Made by a program: the position numbers and the translations under genes. Shown piece by piece: positions 1 to 11,856 of a stretch of DNA of 64,000 bases (position 1 is the first letter of the stretch; every line of letters begins with the position of its first letter). The notes under the pieces were generated by a model. That model ran no database searches and had not been told where the DNA came from. It worked only from the letters and a program-made list of their open reading frames with translations. This DNA is from Datura wrightii (Eukaryota; Streptophyta; Magnoliopsida; Solanales; Solanaceae): positions 181,477,501 to 181,541,500 of the forward strand of contig JASDFA010000010.1 of NCBI GenBank assembly GCA_035772735.1. Reading direction: 5' to 3'.

Positions 1-1027
1 TACATCAAGTACCCTGCAGAATGGATCTATACCGCTTTGCTGGATCGCGGACAATTTCTCAAGACCTTCAAAAGAAGCATCAAAATTTTAGTACCATTTT
101 TAGGGGAAGAACTTAAGAATTTTAGTACCATTTTTAGGGGAAGAACTTAAGAATTTTAGTACCATTTTGAGGAAATGAAAATTATAAAAATAGATTTTAG
201 AAAAAAGTATTTCCATTTAAATCTTTTGAAGACATACCTGTTTTATTTGTCTCCATCTGATCCATGAGTTCAACTTTAGCCTTGTTTTCATACTCAGCAA
301 CAGACCTAGAAGTCATAAGACAAGCTTGATATTACCTTCTAAAAGCCACCATACCGTAGGTTTGAGAAGTAAAAACATTCCATATTAATCATATTTCTAG
401 AAGCATCAGGTCACAAAATAACAGAATTTACCTAGCACACAAAAGCTTGTGACGCAGTCCATCAATCTCAGCCCTTAAAGAAGGAATCTGATTGTTTTCA
501 ACTTGCACCCTGGCGAGGTTCTCTGTGAGTGTCTCTACCTGGCTAGATAGATCATCCTTGATAGTTGAAAGCCTTATAACTTCTGAATGAAGGTGTTTAA
601 TCTCATTTTTTAGAGGTTCGATTGCCGGTATTTCCTCTATCAGTTTTAGACCCCTTTCCATAAGTTTATGAGAGTGGATTTCATGTTGAACATGAATATC
701 AGCTATAATAAGATTCAGGCGATGAATTTTTTCTCCAGCAACACCTAATTCGTGTTGCGAAATAATTTGTTCTTCGACCAATCTCTTATTTTCATCTAAA
801 AGTCTACGCATTTCAGCATTATACATTTCCCGTTCTTTTTCCAACAAAACAGGATGAAACATGGGTGGATGAGGCATGGGTGGAGGCATAGGACTTGGGG
901 TAATATATTCTGCGGTGGGGTAGCCCGGAGGCATGAGCGGAGGCACGGGACACAGGGCAATATGTTCGCTAAGGTAACCCGGAGGGTTATTAAATGCATT
1001 CCATGGAATTTGATTACTTCCTTCCAT
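1..1027 (-). CDS. FLX-like coiled-coil protein, partial (3' end missing)
   Basis: Relative of Arabidopsis FLX/FLL proteins, nuclear coiled-coil partners of the FRIGIDA complex in flowering-time control. Exon 432-1027 encodes a Pro/Met-rich head (residues about 10-65), then heptad-rich coiled coil; family-like stretches are AEMRRLLDENKRLVEE, EPLKNEI, LARVQVENNQIP and LRAEIDGL. The start at 1027 is preferred: the upstream in-frame Met at 1057 lies before a good acceptor (TTTAACAG), so 1028-1057 looks like 5'UTR or intron. A second exon, 238-305, fits in phase (junction codon AGG) and reads SVAEYENKAKVELMDQ, the usual next FLX block. A third possible exon, 1-65, is also in phase after an acceptor, but reads LEKLSAIQQSGIDPF rather than the usual EKNL.SMAREVEKLRAE block, so it is doubtful. 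Family assignment is confident; the end of the gene is not. Confidence 0.8.
86..171. repeat. 34-bp tandem repeat, 2.5 copies
   Basis: Two identical 34-bp units (86-119 and 120-153) begin TTTTAGTACCATTTTTAGGG; a partial third copy runs to about 171. It lies in what would be the second FLX-like intron, just upstream (in gene sense) of the doubtful third exon. Confidence 0.9.
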
Positions 1028-2349
1028 CTCACAGGTGCTGTTAAAGAATAATCGCAAAGAATTAGACTAAACAATCAGGAAAAAAACATAGCTTAAGAGA
1101 AAATGAATAATACATATTAATATGTAAGTTATACTCTATTGATGACAATGTCGCAAATAGTAATTCATCTAAGTCTTCTTTAATGTCCAATGAAAGCCTT
1201 TAGAACCTTTTGAGTGGTAATACGTTCTCAAAATTATGAAATAAGATTTCTAAATACTGGACTAATACATAAGTTTAGTATATAATATCACATCCCTACT
1301 GAACGAATAAGATCTTACAAGTTATATTAGTATTGCAAAAGCACAATTTCTCATCACTGAGTTGAAACATAAATATTTTATTTAAATTGACAGTCTCTAA
1401 TAGTAAAAAAAAAATAGTACTATAGAGTAGTCGTTGTCTTCTTCATTGTAAGCTAATTTTAACATACATACTTCGCTTTCTTAAACGGATGAAAGATATA
1501 AGATATCCTAATTTTTAAAAGCTAAAATTCATGTATTTTTTTTAAAATTCACTTTTTTAGATTTTTTATATGCAATAAAGTTACCTTTTTAAGAATTAAT
1601 TTATTCAAATATTTCTTGCATGAACAAATAAAAATAATTAATTTAGAAAATTTGAGTTTAAAATAGTATATAAAATCATCATACACGTGAAATAAGAGAA
1701 CAAATTTACCGGAAATAGAAAAAATCAAAACCAACGGGGTGGGTACATGTATTAATTAATAAAAGATTAAAACTTAACTTAATTTGCAGACCTATTTGAT
1801 CAGCCCAAACTAAAATTAAAAAAAAAAAACCTTTTATTTATGATAATCACAAAACATAATATATTAATTATATGAAGTTAAAAATCATTTTTCGACTCTT
1901 TTTAATATAAAATTTTATATTTTTCATGTACACCAACAACAAAACTCTTTTTATAACCCCTAGAGAAGTACTACTATATATGTTACAATTAATATTTAAA
2001 AAAGTTCATTATTTCCTTATAAAGTCATGATATTAGGAATAAAGTATTTTTATTTTATTTTTTAATTAAATGATAGTAAAATTTTGTTTGATATTTTGAG
2101 AATTTTAAGTTAAACTACTTAAAATTTATCATCTGCAGATAAACAGTAGTGAAGTAATTAAACTTGTACAGACACAAATCATAAATTGTGCAACATCAAC
2201 GTTATTTTCCATTCCATAACTAAGGGATTTGCTTCCACATGAAAAATAAAAATTATTATGAAAAGTGTTTTTTATTACTTTCTTTGCTATAGACTTATAG
2301 TTATATGATACATTTTTTTAAATACAATTTTAAAAATTTATCGCCAAAC

Positions 2350-2427
2350 AATTTAATTTTAAAATTATTTTTTTATTCTTAATAAAATAATTTAATTTTA
2401 AAATTATTTTTTTATTCTTAATAAAAT
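2350..2427. repeat. 39-bp tandem duplication
   Basis: Two adjacent near-identical AT-rich 39-bp units, 2350-2388 and 2389-2427, begin AATTTAATTTTAAAATTA. They lie just before the Stowaway-like end at 2505-2541 and may be internal to that element. Confidence 0.85.
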
Positions 2428-2504
2428 AATTTATAGCAACACAGATATCTAGGATTATTTTACACTATAAATTTCAAAAGTTTTTTTCTTAAACATCGAA
2501 ACAA

Positions 2505-2541
2505 ATCAAATAGTGCGACATAAATTGGGATAGAGGGAGTA
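2505..2541. mobile_element. Stowaway-type MITE terminus (one end)
   Basis: The sequence CATAAATTGGGATAGAGGGAG followed by TA is the reverse complement of the CTCCCTCYGTCCCAATTTATG terminus common in Stowaway-like MITEs of Solanaceae. The matching left terminus is not obvious in the preceding 300 bp, so this is an eroded or truncated copy. Confidence 0.5.
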
Positions 2542-4307
2542 GTTTTTAGGGGAAAAAAAAGTATTTTGACCAATGTTCCAAGAGTAGTTTTGAAAATTTA
2601 TCTAGCAGAGTCATTGAACTTTATTTTGTATCAATAAAATGGACATTTCTTTTACACAATTACTCACCAAATCTATCATAAGAAAATATGACATGATCAT
2701 CAAATAAATTATTTTTTATGTCATGTAAACATGGATCCCACAAATAAATAAGATTAAATAAAACTCATTTCTTATACCCGACCCACCCACCCACAAATCA
2801 AGATGAGTTTTCATCTTTGTCTATTCTCAAAAAAAAAATTAATTCAATATTTGAATGTTTGTTTTTAATACAAAATCAAACAACTTTGTTGGTTCATGAA
2901 ACAATAAATTTTGCAGTTCCATTTAGGGTTATACTCAATTAGAAAAATGAAATTTTGGATCTGGAACTAAAGAAAGCCAACGAATTCATCAATTTCGATT
3001 AAAAATTGAGTCTTTTTCAACAAAAGCAAATTGACCAACTTTATTGAAAAATATTAAAAAAATTCGATCTTTTTGAACTTGTCATGAAATTCTATACAGG
3101 GAAAAGTTCCTTCAAATATTGGAGAACTGAAAGTCATTATAGATCTAATCTTTCTAGTAACCGTTTTTCGGGAATGATACTAGGTGTTTATTAAAAAGTC
3201 TATATAATTGAATTTATAGCGAGGTCAAGGACACGTGATATGAATTAAATCGCGATATCAATATTTAGAACTTTGACCCGAAAATGAGTTGTTTGATAAG
3301 GAAATATACTACAAGTTTTGGAAGCCCTCTATTCTGCTTGGTGTATGAGGTAAAATTATATTGGACACGTAGTCGAATTAAGACGGCGCCGCATGAAATC
3401 AAAATACCATTGATGAGGAGAAGTCAAATTGACCAACCGAACAAAGAATAATGAAGTTTCAGTAAAATTATATTTGAAATCGAAAGGTCAGTCAACTATG
3501 ATCGATTTGTATTAAAAATAAATAAAAATTAATATTTAAAAATTGAATTAAAATAATTCTGAGAATAAACGGTGATGAATTTTATTTTGATTTGTGAATC
3601 GGATATAAGATTATTTGTCAACTAAAAAAATTGTCAAAAATAAAAAATAAAAGAATGAAACAAGATAGGTATAGAATTTTCAGACCTTGAGAAGAAAGTT
3701 GAAGTTAGTCTGCAACGTCGGTGCGGAAATGCCTTCCGTAGATTGATTTAGGGAGTGATTTGAATTCAAGCAAAATCAATACTATGAGGCATGGCAGCAC
3801 AATGGTAGGTTTGTTGACATATATATATATACACACATCAATGTAAGAATGAAAAGAAAGTAACGAGAGATTCGAGCAATAAGATTGTCTTAATTCATAT
3901 GCATTAAATCGGACAAAAATGACAGAAGTGAAAAAATGGTCAAACAAGCGAGTGAGATTTTTTTAAATATCGCACAATGATATAAATACAATGGTAGAAT
4001 AATTTCTTAAATTGATAAATGCCTATTTATTACAGAAAAATGTCTTTTTAATATTGTTTGTTACTAATAGTTTTAGTACAGTGAAGAGAGAAGATGATTA
4101 GAATAATAAGAATAAAAGTGATATTTTTTTTAATTTATAAATTAATATTTATATTTTAAAATTTAAAATTATGCTATATTTATAAATAAATATGTTATTT
4201 TAAAAATAAATTAAAAGTGAAAAGTTAATGAAAACAAATGCACTTAATGATTTAAGGTCTGAACCATTCAAATTCAGATCTCCGTTAAATGCAGATAAAT
4301 GAGGTCT

Positions 4308-5782
4308 AAGTCATATAAACGCATAACAAAAATTTACATAATTGGAAGAGGACAAATACATCAACATCAAATATTGTCCCTCTCCATATGTGTGTTTCAA
4401 AATCAATTGTTCTTTTTTTTTTTTTTTTTAGATAATTGCGTACATATACACTTTATAATATTACATTGCAATTATATAGCTAAGTTTTTAAGTTTTCAGT
4501 TGCATAACTCACTATTTTCTCAAATCAATGATTAAAAAATTTGGTATACAAAATTATACACCTATATATAACATTATACAAAATTTTAAAAAGTGTTTAA
4601 ATACTCATATATACGATTATATAATATTATACAAAAAGTTGACATCATTTTCTTCCTCGATTCCAAACACTAGAATCATTCAAAACACTTCAAAAACTAC
4701 ACCAAATCACCATAAATTTCAGATTTAGGCTCCTCAATACTTACCTGATCTTTTACAATAATACTCACTCAAAACAGAGCTTATTTACGAAAATTCAATT
4801 TTCAAACTTCAAAGTTTCGAACTTCAACAATGCACATCTATCTATGACCAATAGAAAAGAAAGGGATAGAAAAAATGAGAATGGAGGAAAGATATGTATT
4901 TTTGGGTCATTGGGTTAAAGAATAAAAGTAAGTTTTAATTTACGTAGAAATTGAGTTAAATTAAGCAAGAAATTAAAATATCAGCTAAATTTAATAACAA
5001 TATCGCCTCACATGATATACAATGTAATTTTTTTTATATGAAAGTGAAACACAAAGGTAAAAATGTCTAATTGGATTCTAATACAAGTTAAGTCATATAA
5101 ACGCATAACAAAAATTCACATAATTGGAAGAGGACAAATACGTCAACATCAAATATTGTCTCTCCACATGTGTGTTTCAAAATCAATTGATTCTTTTTGG
5201 GGGATAATTACGCAAATATACACTTTATAATATTACATTATAATTGTATAACTAAGTTTTTAAGTTTTCAGTTGCATAACTTACTATTTTCTCAAATCAA
5301 TGATTAAAATTTTGGTATATAAAATGATACATCCATATATAATATTATACAAAATTTTAAAAATATTTATATACTCATATACACTATTATATAAAAAAAA
5401 TGACATCATCTTTTTGATTCTAAGCACTAGATTCATCCAAAATACCTCAAAAACTACACCAAATGATCACCCTCAATTTCAGATTTAGACTCCGAAATAT
5501 GTATCCGATCTTTTACAACAATACCCACTCGAAATAGAGCCTATTTACGAAAATTTAATTTTCAAACTTCAAAGTTTCGAGCTTCAACAATGGATGTCTG
5601 TGACGAATAGAAAAGAAATGGATAGAAAAAACGAGAATAAAGGAAATACATGTGTTTTTGGGTCATTGGGTTAAGGAATGAAAAGTAAATTTCAATTTAC
5701 ATAAAAATTAAGCTAAATTATGCAAGAAATTAAAATATGAGCTAAATTTAATAACATTATCTCCTCATATAATATACAATGT
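4308..5782. repeat. Large diverged tandem duplication (two copies of about 700 bp)
   Basis: Copy 1 (about 4310-5028) and copy 2 (about 5092-5782) align along their length. Both start at TCATATAAACGCATAACAAA, share AATTGGAAGAGGACAAATAC and the block around TTCAAACTTCAAAGTTTCGA, and end near TATACAATGT. Substitutions and small indels are scattered throughout, so the duplication is not recent. The short frames inside (4528-4728 and 5300-5488) are the same non-coding segment in both copies. The unit is probably a dispersed non-autonomous element inserted twice or duplicated in place. Copy 2 ends about 80 bp from the CYP90D1 stop codon. Confidence 0.85.
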
Positions 5783-5863
5783 CACTTTGTTTTCTTTTTT
5801 TCGCCTAGTGTCTTTCATTTGTATTGTTTTTCTGACGTACGAGTTGACGTTATTGCATGATGG

Positions 5864-8726
5864 CTACTTAATGCTCTCTCTTCTTTTAATCCAAACAGGC
5901 ATTCCTCTCTTCATTCTTACAGTGGGAAAGTTGATAATTGAATCTTCTTCAGCCACCCACCTACGTGATCATATTTTTCATGAAGAAAAAAAAATAAGAT
6001 TAATTTTTCACACATATATTTCTATATTACGTTTCAAAAGTGTTAGGCTCATATGAACTCGATTAATACTAATATTCTCTATCCACAAATGTTCATATAT
6101 ATATATTTTTTTTTTGTTACTCCCTTTATTTGTTTTAGCGAGTGACACTTTATTTTTAATCTTTTGAAAATTCTTTAACTTTAATTTTTTTTTTTAATCT
6201 TTAATAACACATTTTTTTAGTCATAAAAATTTGGATTAGATGGTCAAATTTATTTATTAATGGCCAATATATACAAAGTATTTGTGCACTGAATATATAT
6301 ATATAAAATATTTTGTAAACTAGATGATCCAAAAATATCCCTAAAAACTGTCATAACATGTTAAGAAATACCTGAATTGAGTAGTAAAGTGGTGGAGGAA
6401 AATAGAAGCTTCCAGCCTAGCAAGGTCAAGCCCAGGGCACAACCTTTGTCCGCCTCCAAAGGGGGTGAAGTTATAATTATTTGTGTCCTTATTCTGTAAA
6501 TCATCATCATATATATTTAAAAAATTATATTAATAATATAAATTATAATAATAAATATTTAAAATTATTATGCTTACTTGCCAGCGCCATGGATTAAACT
6601 GATGAGGGAAATCATAGAGGTTATTATCAAGATGAACTGATCTAAAATAAGCCAAAGTACACCATCCTTTGGGAATCAAATATCCTTTTATCTCCACATC
6701 TTTCACTGCTTTTCTCATTACCCCTATTATTATGTTTCCCATTCTTAATGTCTCTGATATCACCTATACAAAATAGTAATTAAATAATTCATCAATTTCC
6801 TTATTAAATATATCAAAATTATGGTTCATAAGTCGAAAATTATTAAAATAACTTACGTTTTGTGTAAATGGTAATGATAAATAGTCGTTCCATACTAGCG
6901 TTTCTCCATGCTTCTCTTTTAGCCTCTTTAATTTTAGGTTCTCCTCCTATAAATAAAAGTATCATCAATCATAATAATGATTAATTCCACTAATAATAGA
7001 AAAATTGAATGGAAAAATAACTATTTAGAAGTGAAAAGAATGAATCATCCTCATTAATCATTATTAGTTGTATCAAATGTTAAAAAGGGCAAAGTTGTTG
7101 ATAAGAATATGTTTTTGCCGTGAAAGGGTTCAGATTAATTTAGATTCATGTTATATCAAATAAATAAATTTATTTTCTTAAAAAAAAAATTAATGAGATT
7201 TCTCATGAATCAGTTTGGAGTGCATATTAGCCCAGCTTTTAGATGATTGAATTACATATTAGCTCAGTCATTAAATGAGTTGAATTGGGCAGACCCTCAA
7301 ATGAGAGCTGAGTTTAAAAATAAATGATTAAGCTGGGGCGGATTAAAGGAGTAGAAGGAATTATATTCTGTGATAACACAGTAAGAAAAATACATACCGT
7401 CAATTGTTGGAGTGCGGCAGGACAATCAGAAAGATATTTAACGGCAAGAGTTATAAGGACAGGTACTGAATCTTCACCAGGTATCATCAAGTCAATCATA
7501 TTATCCGATATTAGTTCATCTGTTAGTTCTTCGCTTGTATCATTTAACAGAATGTCAGCTACATCTTCATTCATTGCTGACACATTTCTGTCCCTCTTTC
7601 CTTGGATAATATTTTGAATCAATCTTACCATTCTCTTTTTCGCCTGAAACAGAATTAGAAATTCAACCCTTCCTCTCGTGTACCATGACAAAAAAAAAAA
7701 AATTTAGAAAATAAGATCTCTGAACTTTTTATAAATAAAATCATATATACGAATCACTTAAACAAAAAATTTAACCATTTTTTGTTAAGTATATAAAAAG
7801 AAATTACACAACTTGCCTGTAAAGAGCGGTAAAGCCTAGTTCCAGGGAAATTTATTGGCAAAGACATAAGACCAGCAATGAATTCTTGAAATTGGATCTT
7901 TAAAAGCTCCAATTTGTCACCTGGATCTATACCAATCAATGCTTTGACTAGTACTTGGAAAGCAATCTGAATGTGTACCAACAAGAAAAGTTAAAAGGGG
8001 AAAAGAAGAATGAAGAAGAAAATTAACGAGGTTGAAATTAAAGGCGTTTCAGTAAAATTAGTTATTAAAAATAAAATTTTAATAAATAACTTGAAATATA
8101 TATATATATATACACACAAAATAATAATAATAATAACTTAGAGTTATCTTTTTTTATTTTTACGTACTATTTGTTTTTAGTGCAAGCTTTTTAACTTAAA
8201 ATTACACACGTTTGATTCTAAATAAAATATAATAAATATCCCTAACATAATTATAACAAATGACTCCACTTTAACTAACAACATAATTCATCAAATTTTT
8301 GGCATATAAATCGACGATTGAGGTCATAATCATTAACTTTCACTGTAGTCATCTTTTTAGAGAACTTGGAATAATATTTTAAAATTGTTTAAATAAGTGT
8401 ATGTTTTACAGTCTATCGCATTATTTCAACTTCAAACTGTTGAAATAGAGAATTTCAAGCTTGAAGAATATTTCAAGTTTCTAATCGTAAAATTTTAATA
8501 AGTTTTTCAAGTGAAATTCATGTTCAAACACAATTTATTTCAAATATTCTTTTCAACTTCAAATACATTTTTAAAAAGAAAAAAAGAATTCAATCAAATC
8601 ATGTTCAAACGCTTATAACGTATGAAAGAATTATAGTATACCAAGTTACATAACTATATGTAGATATGTAATTATTCATAAGAAGTGAAATTAATAACTT
8701 CAAAAGCTAAAAGGAAGTTACAATAT

Positions 8727-8760
<34 letters not shown>

Positions 8761-10274
8761 CAGTTAAATCCTTTGTAGTAGGATATATAAAATCTTGATT
8801 GAAAATATTATCAGCGAGTCAAATTCTGAGCAAAAAGTTAGTCGGAAATAATTAGCAATTTTCTGGTAGCGTGGAGAGAAGAGTGGGAAAGTGAAACTAA
8901 CATTTTTAGCTTGGTGTTGGATGTAGACAGGGCAATTTTCTTGCCAATTATTCATAGATTGTTGAACATATTTCTGCATGTCATGTGTAATTTGAGCTTT
9001 AACGTGAGGAGATTTGAAGAAAGATCCAATGAGGCCATGGATTCTCCTTTGCAAACTTCCATTGATGAGCAAAATGGAGGATTTTCCCATGAGTTCAGTT
9101 AGAGATTTTGGATAAAAGGGCACAAAAGTCTTTGCATCACTTTGGAGAATGCTTCGATTAACTTCTGCATCAGTTGAAATTATGGTCGGACTTCCAAATA
9201 TATGTGACTTGAACACTTTTCCATACCTTCAAATTGCCAAAATTACATAAATAACACTAGTCAGTAATTTAACGGAGTAAAGAAAGCACAAGAAACAATC
9301 ATTAATAAAAAACACAACAAATAGTAACAGAATAGAAACTATAACAAAACATATATCGAAGTACCAAAAATCAACAGATAGTGACATATATCGAAGGACA
9401 AGCTGAAACTACAAGAGCAATACAAGGTGTGGAGTTGAATCCTCTCCTCTCCAACAAGGTGAAAGTTTATGAAACCAATCAATTGAGCTACTGAGATATT
9501 TTTTAACAAAACATATTATGACGACCCAAAAGAGTAAAAAGAAATTGAAAGGTAATGATCATATTACTCGTATAACCTAAGCATGTGTATGTTTGATATG
9601 ATAAAAGTTATTTTTGTGAAAAATTTTAATTTTCCGATATTTGGCTGGAGTTGAAAATAATTTCTGAAAAATAGTTTTTGACCAAAAAAAAAAAGAAGAG
9701 GTTATTAAAGAGTAAAAATAAGGTTTAAACTAAGACCTAAGAAATATAAAGTTAAAACTTAAGATAATTATAAGACAATGAATTCCCCTCATAAACAAGA
9801 GAGCATTTAAATAACTTTTGTCATATCAAACACTAAAAAATAGTTTTCTCATAAAAACTATTCTTTTGAAAAATTACTTTAAAAAATAAAATGCATCGAT
9901 AACCTCTTATCTACGAGCAATTTAGCGATAGATTAACGATGATAATCTCTTATCTACGAGCAATTTAACGATAGATTAACGATGATGTTCATAGCTAGTA
10001 CTTTTATTAGTGTAAAGACGACGACTTACATGTGGCGACGCTTGTCCATGAAGGACTCAGGAGAATGAGAATAAGCACAAGAAATGAACTCTAGTGTTTC
10101 TCCAATGAAAGGCCAACCAAGATTTCCCAGAGGAATTAGTGAAATCTTGTTTCTTCTGTATTTTTTCACTCTACGGCTGATGATGATGAATTTCCTATGA
10201 AAAATGATAGTAATAATAATTAAGAAGATAATTGTTGTTGCTAACAAACTCCAAAGACTATAATAACTATACAT
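5864..10274 (-). CDS. CYP90D1: CYP90D1-type cytochrome P450 (brassinosteroid C-23 hydroxylase)
   Basis: Family role: ER-bound P450 hydroxylating C-23 of brassinosteroid precursors, with CYP90C1. Exons in coding order: 10274-10030, 9226-8902, 7966-7817, 7643-7398, 6946-6857, 6763-6578, 6493-6372, 5960-5864. Phases agree at every junction, giving 1461 nt and 486 aa, close to Arabidopsis CYP90D1. An N-terminal membrane anchor spans about residues 9-26, followed by GNLGWPFIGETLEF. The I-helix has GEDS (296-299), the K-helix ETLR (E356, R359), then FNPWRW (408-413) and heme loop FGGGQRLCPG with Cys433. MDKRRHMYGKVFKSHIFG and RMGNIIIGVMRKAVKDVEIK favour CYP90D over CYP90C. Intron 3 has a GC donor (CAG|GCAAGT). 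Introns 1 and 2 (803 and 935 bp) carry repeats. No break is seen, so the gene looks functional. Confidence 0.95.
6118..6175. mobile_element. MITE-like terminus in the last CYP90D1 intron
   Basis: TACTCCCTTTATTTGTTTTA followed by GCGAGTGACACTTT resembles the start of the Solanaceae Stowaway-type MITEs (TA + CTCCCTCYGT...GTGACACTTT). No clear partner end is seen, so it is probably a truncated copy. It lies in the intron 5961-6371. Confidence 0.45.
8729..8759. repeat. (AT)n microsatellite in CYP90D1 intron 2
   Basis: Uninterrupted AT dinucleotide run of about 30 bp. Confidence 0.95.
9260..9450 (-). mobile_element. Eroded RTE-type LINE 3' region in CYP90D1 intron 1
   Basis: The segment with ATCGAAGTAC, AGATAGTGACA and TCGAAGGACAAGC matches in order the region at about 62975-63040, which belongs to the RTE-like LINE at the right end of the window. 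It therefore looks like a short 5'-truncated, decayed copy in the same orientation. The assignment rests on this internal comparison only. Confidence 0.55.
9899..9984. repeat. 43-bp tandem duplication in CYP90D1 intron 1
   Basis: Two adjacent 43-bp units (9899-9941 and 9942-9984) differ at about two positions and share TCTTATCTACGAGCAATTTA. The second ends about 45 bp from the intron's donor end (donor at 10028-10029). Confidence 0.9.
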
Positions 10275-10447
10275 CTTGGAATTAATGTTTGGTAGATCGA
10301 TATCTTTTTAAGTTTGAGACAGATATGGTTTTGTAGATGTTAATTTTGTGAGTTGTGTTTGCACGTAAATTGCAAAGGCTTTTGTTATTTTTATGTGTTT
10401 GGTGGGGTGAGGTGGGGAAAATTAAAGCAGAAAGAGAGGTTGTTTTA

Positions 10448-10454
10448 TTATATA
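10448..10454 (-). promoter_or_regulatory. Candidate TATA box of CYP90D1
   Basis: TATATAA on the minus strand, about 175 bp upstream of the CYP90D1 start codon. The position is plausible for a core promoter with a leader of roughly 140 nt. No transcript evidence is available. Confidence 0.4.
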
Positions 10455-10586
10455 TTCCTAATTGTAATAATTGGAAGTGGGTACTTGAGTTAAAGACAAC
10501 TTTAATTTAGTCTGATGAGTCATGATTCATCACATACATATTTTATAAATTAATTAACTGCACCTTGTTTGTTTGCTAGCTAATTA

Positions 10587-10735
10587 ACCAAAGAGGCCGT
10601 CACGGGTTTAAGCTGTGAAAATAGCCTCTTGCAGAAATGTAAGGTAAGGTATACTAAACTCTTATAATCTGATCCTTTCCTAAACCTCACGCATAGCAAG
10701 AGCTTTAGTGCACCAGGCTGCCCTCCTTCTGTTTT
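10587..10735 (+). mobile_element. Au SINE (tRNA-derived), 5'-truncated
   Basis: The order of blocks matches the widespread angiosperm Au SINE: GTCACGGGTTTAAGC (B-box-containing tRNA-like part), AGCCTCTTGCAGAAATG, then CTCACGCATAGCAAGAGCTT and TAGTGCACCAGGCTGCCCT followed by a T-rich tail. The first part of the tRNA-like head is missing or eroded. It lies about 315-460 bp upstream of the CYP90D1 start, in the promoter, in opposite orientation to the gene. Confidence 0.85.
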
Positions 10736-11856
10736 CTTCCAATTAAAAGTTGGCAAACGAATAGATCCAATCTGATATGGGTGGGTTAAAAGGGGTTAGA
10801 TAAAAATGAAAAAAAAATATTTGATACATATATATTTTATCAGATAAAAAACGAGTTAATTAATGAATAAATATGAATATTTATATTCGATTCACTCATA
10901 TTCAAGAATAATCAAGTAAGACACAAGTTAAAAATTAAAATAAGCTCAGACTTTCAACAAAAACAAAAATTCACGAAAATAATAAGTTTATAAATGACTA
11001 TTGTATATTATCTATCTGGATATATCTATATTTTTAGTGAATAATATTCATATTTTGTCTATTTTTAGAAAGACAATTATCTGACTCTAATATGCTGGAA
11101 TGGATGATTACTCGTTTTCTGAATCATTTAGCCAGCCCTAATTTAGACCATCTAATTAGTGAAATATGAGCCTCGATAAAGAGCTCCCTAATATGGCAGA
11201 AAGTGTCCATTGGGTACTATTTTTACAAAAGGGGGATAAAATTAAAAAATAATTACTTTTTAGTTTTTTTAATTAAAAAATAATTACTATCATAAAGTTT
11301 TAAATTCTACGTATGAAATTTCAAGACACGGTTATAAAATTTCTTTTGTAAAATTTGAAACTTCATGACATCAAAGTAAATAAGTTAATCCTCAACCAAG
11401 TGCACCATCTAACCTTCTTATAGCATAGGTGTCAGCATATAATATTATACCAATATTAAAAATTATCAAATCTTACGAAGAAACTATTAATTCACGTGCC
11501 CCATTATTAATACATAAAAATCGCCCCCGCATATATTCCTTTGTGGATACGCATTGGATAGGTGTGTATGCAAAATTTTGACAAGTACGTCAAGTTCTTC
11601 TTTATTCTTGGTTAAATTTTTAGCATATGTTACAATATCAGTTCACTTTATGACAATTTATTACCAAATATGTGTAGTTTGGTTCTTTTCTTGTTTTCGT
11701 CGCGAAGTTACTTTCTCTCTAACTTCATCACTAAGATAAATAATTGTTGATAATAGAGTGGCCAATTATTATGTACTACTATTTCTGCTTGGCTCTTACC
11801 ATGAGCAAATTAAGGACGCAGAGGATTTATCCGATTTTTTTCATCGGAAAATCATA
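10736..11856. other. CYP90D1 upstream intergenic DNA
   Basis: AT-rich with no coding sequence recognised. A G-box CACGTG at 11493-11498 lies about 1.2 kb upstream of the CYP90D1 start. Such motifs are bound by bHLH and BZR-type factors that feed back on brassinosteroid genes, but a single hexamer is weak evidence. Confidence 0.4.

Larger units (their letters stand above)
1058..4190. other. AT-rich intergenic DNA upstream of the FLX-like gene
   Basis: No coding exon is recognisable. The FLX-like gene probably has 5'UTR exon(s) here, because 1028-1057 resembles an intron end, but I cannot place them. The stretch 3020-3700 is less AT-biased than its surroundings but holds no long reading frame. 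A minus-strand frame of 80 codons at 3705-3947 shows no family feature. Confidence 0.5.

Noticed and set aside
5787..6056. 89-codon plus-strand frame
   Set aside because: It overlaps the last CYP90D1 exon (5864-5960) on the opposite strand; that exon is supported by phase and family match.
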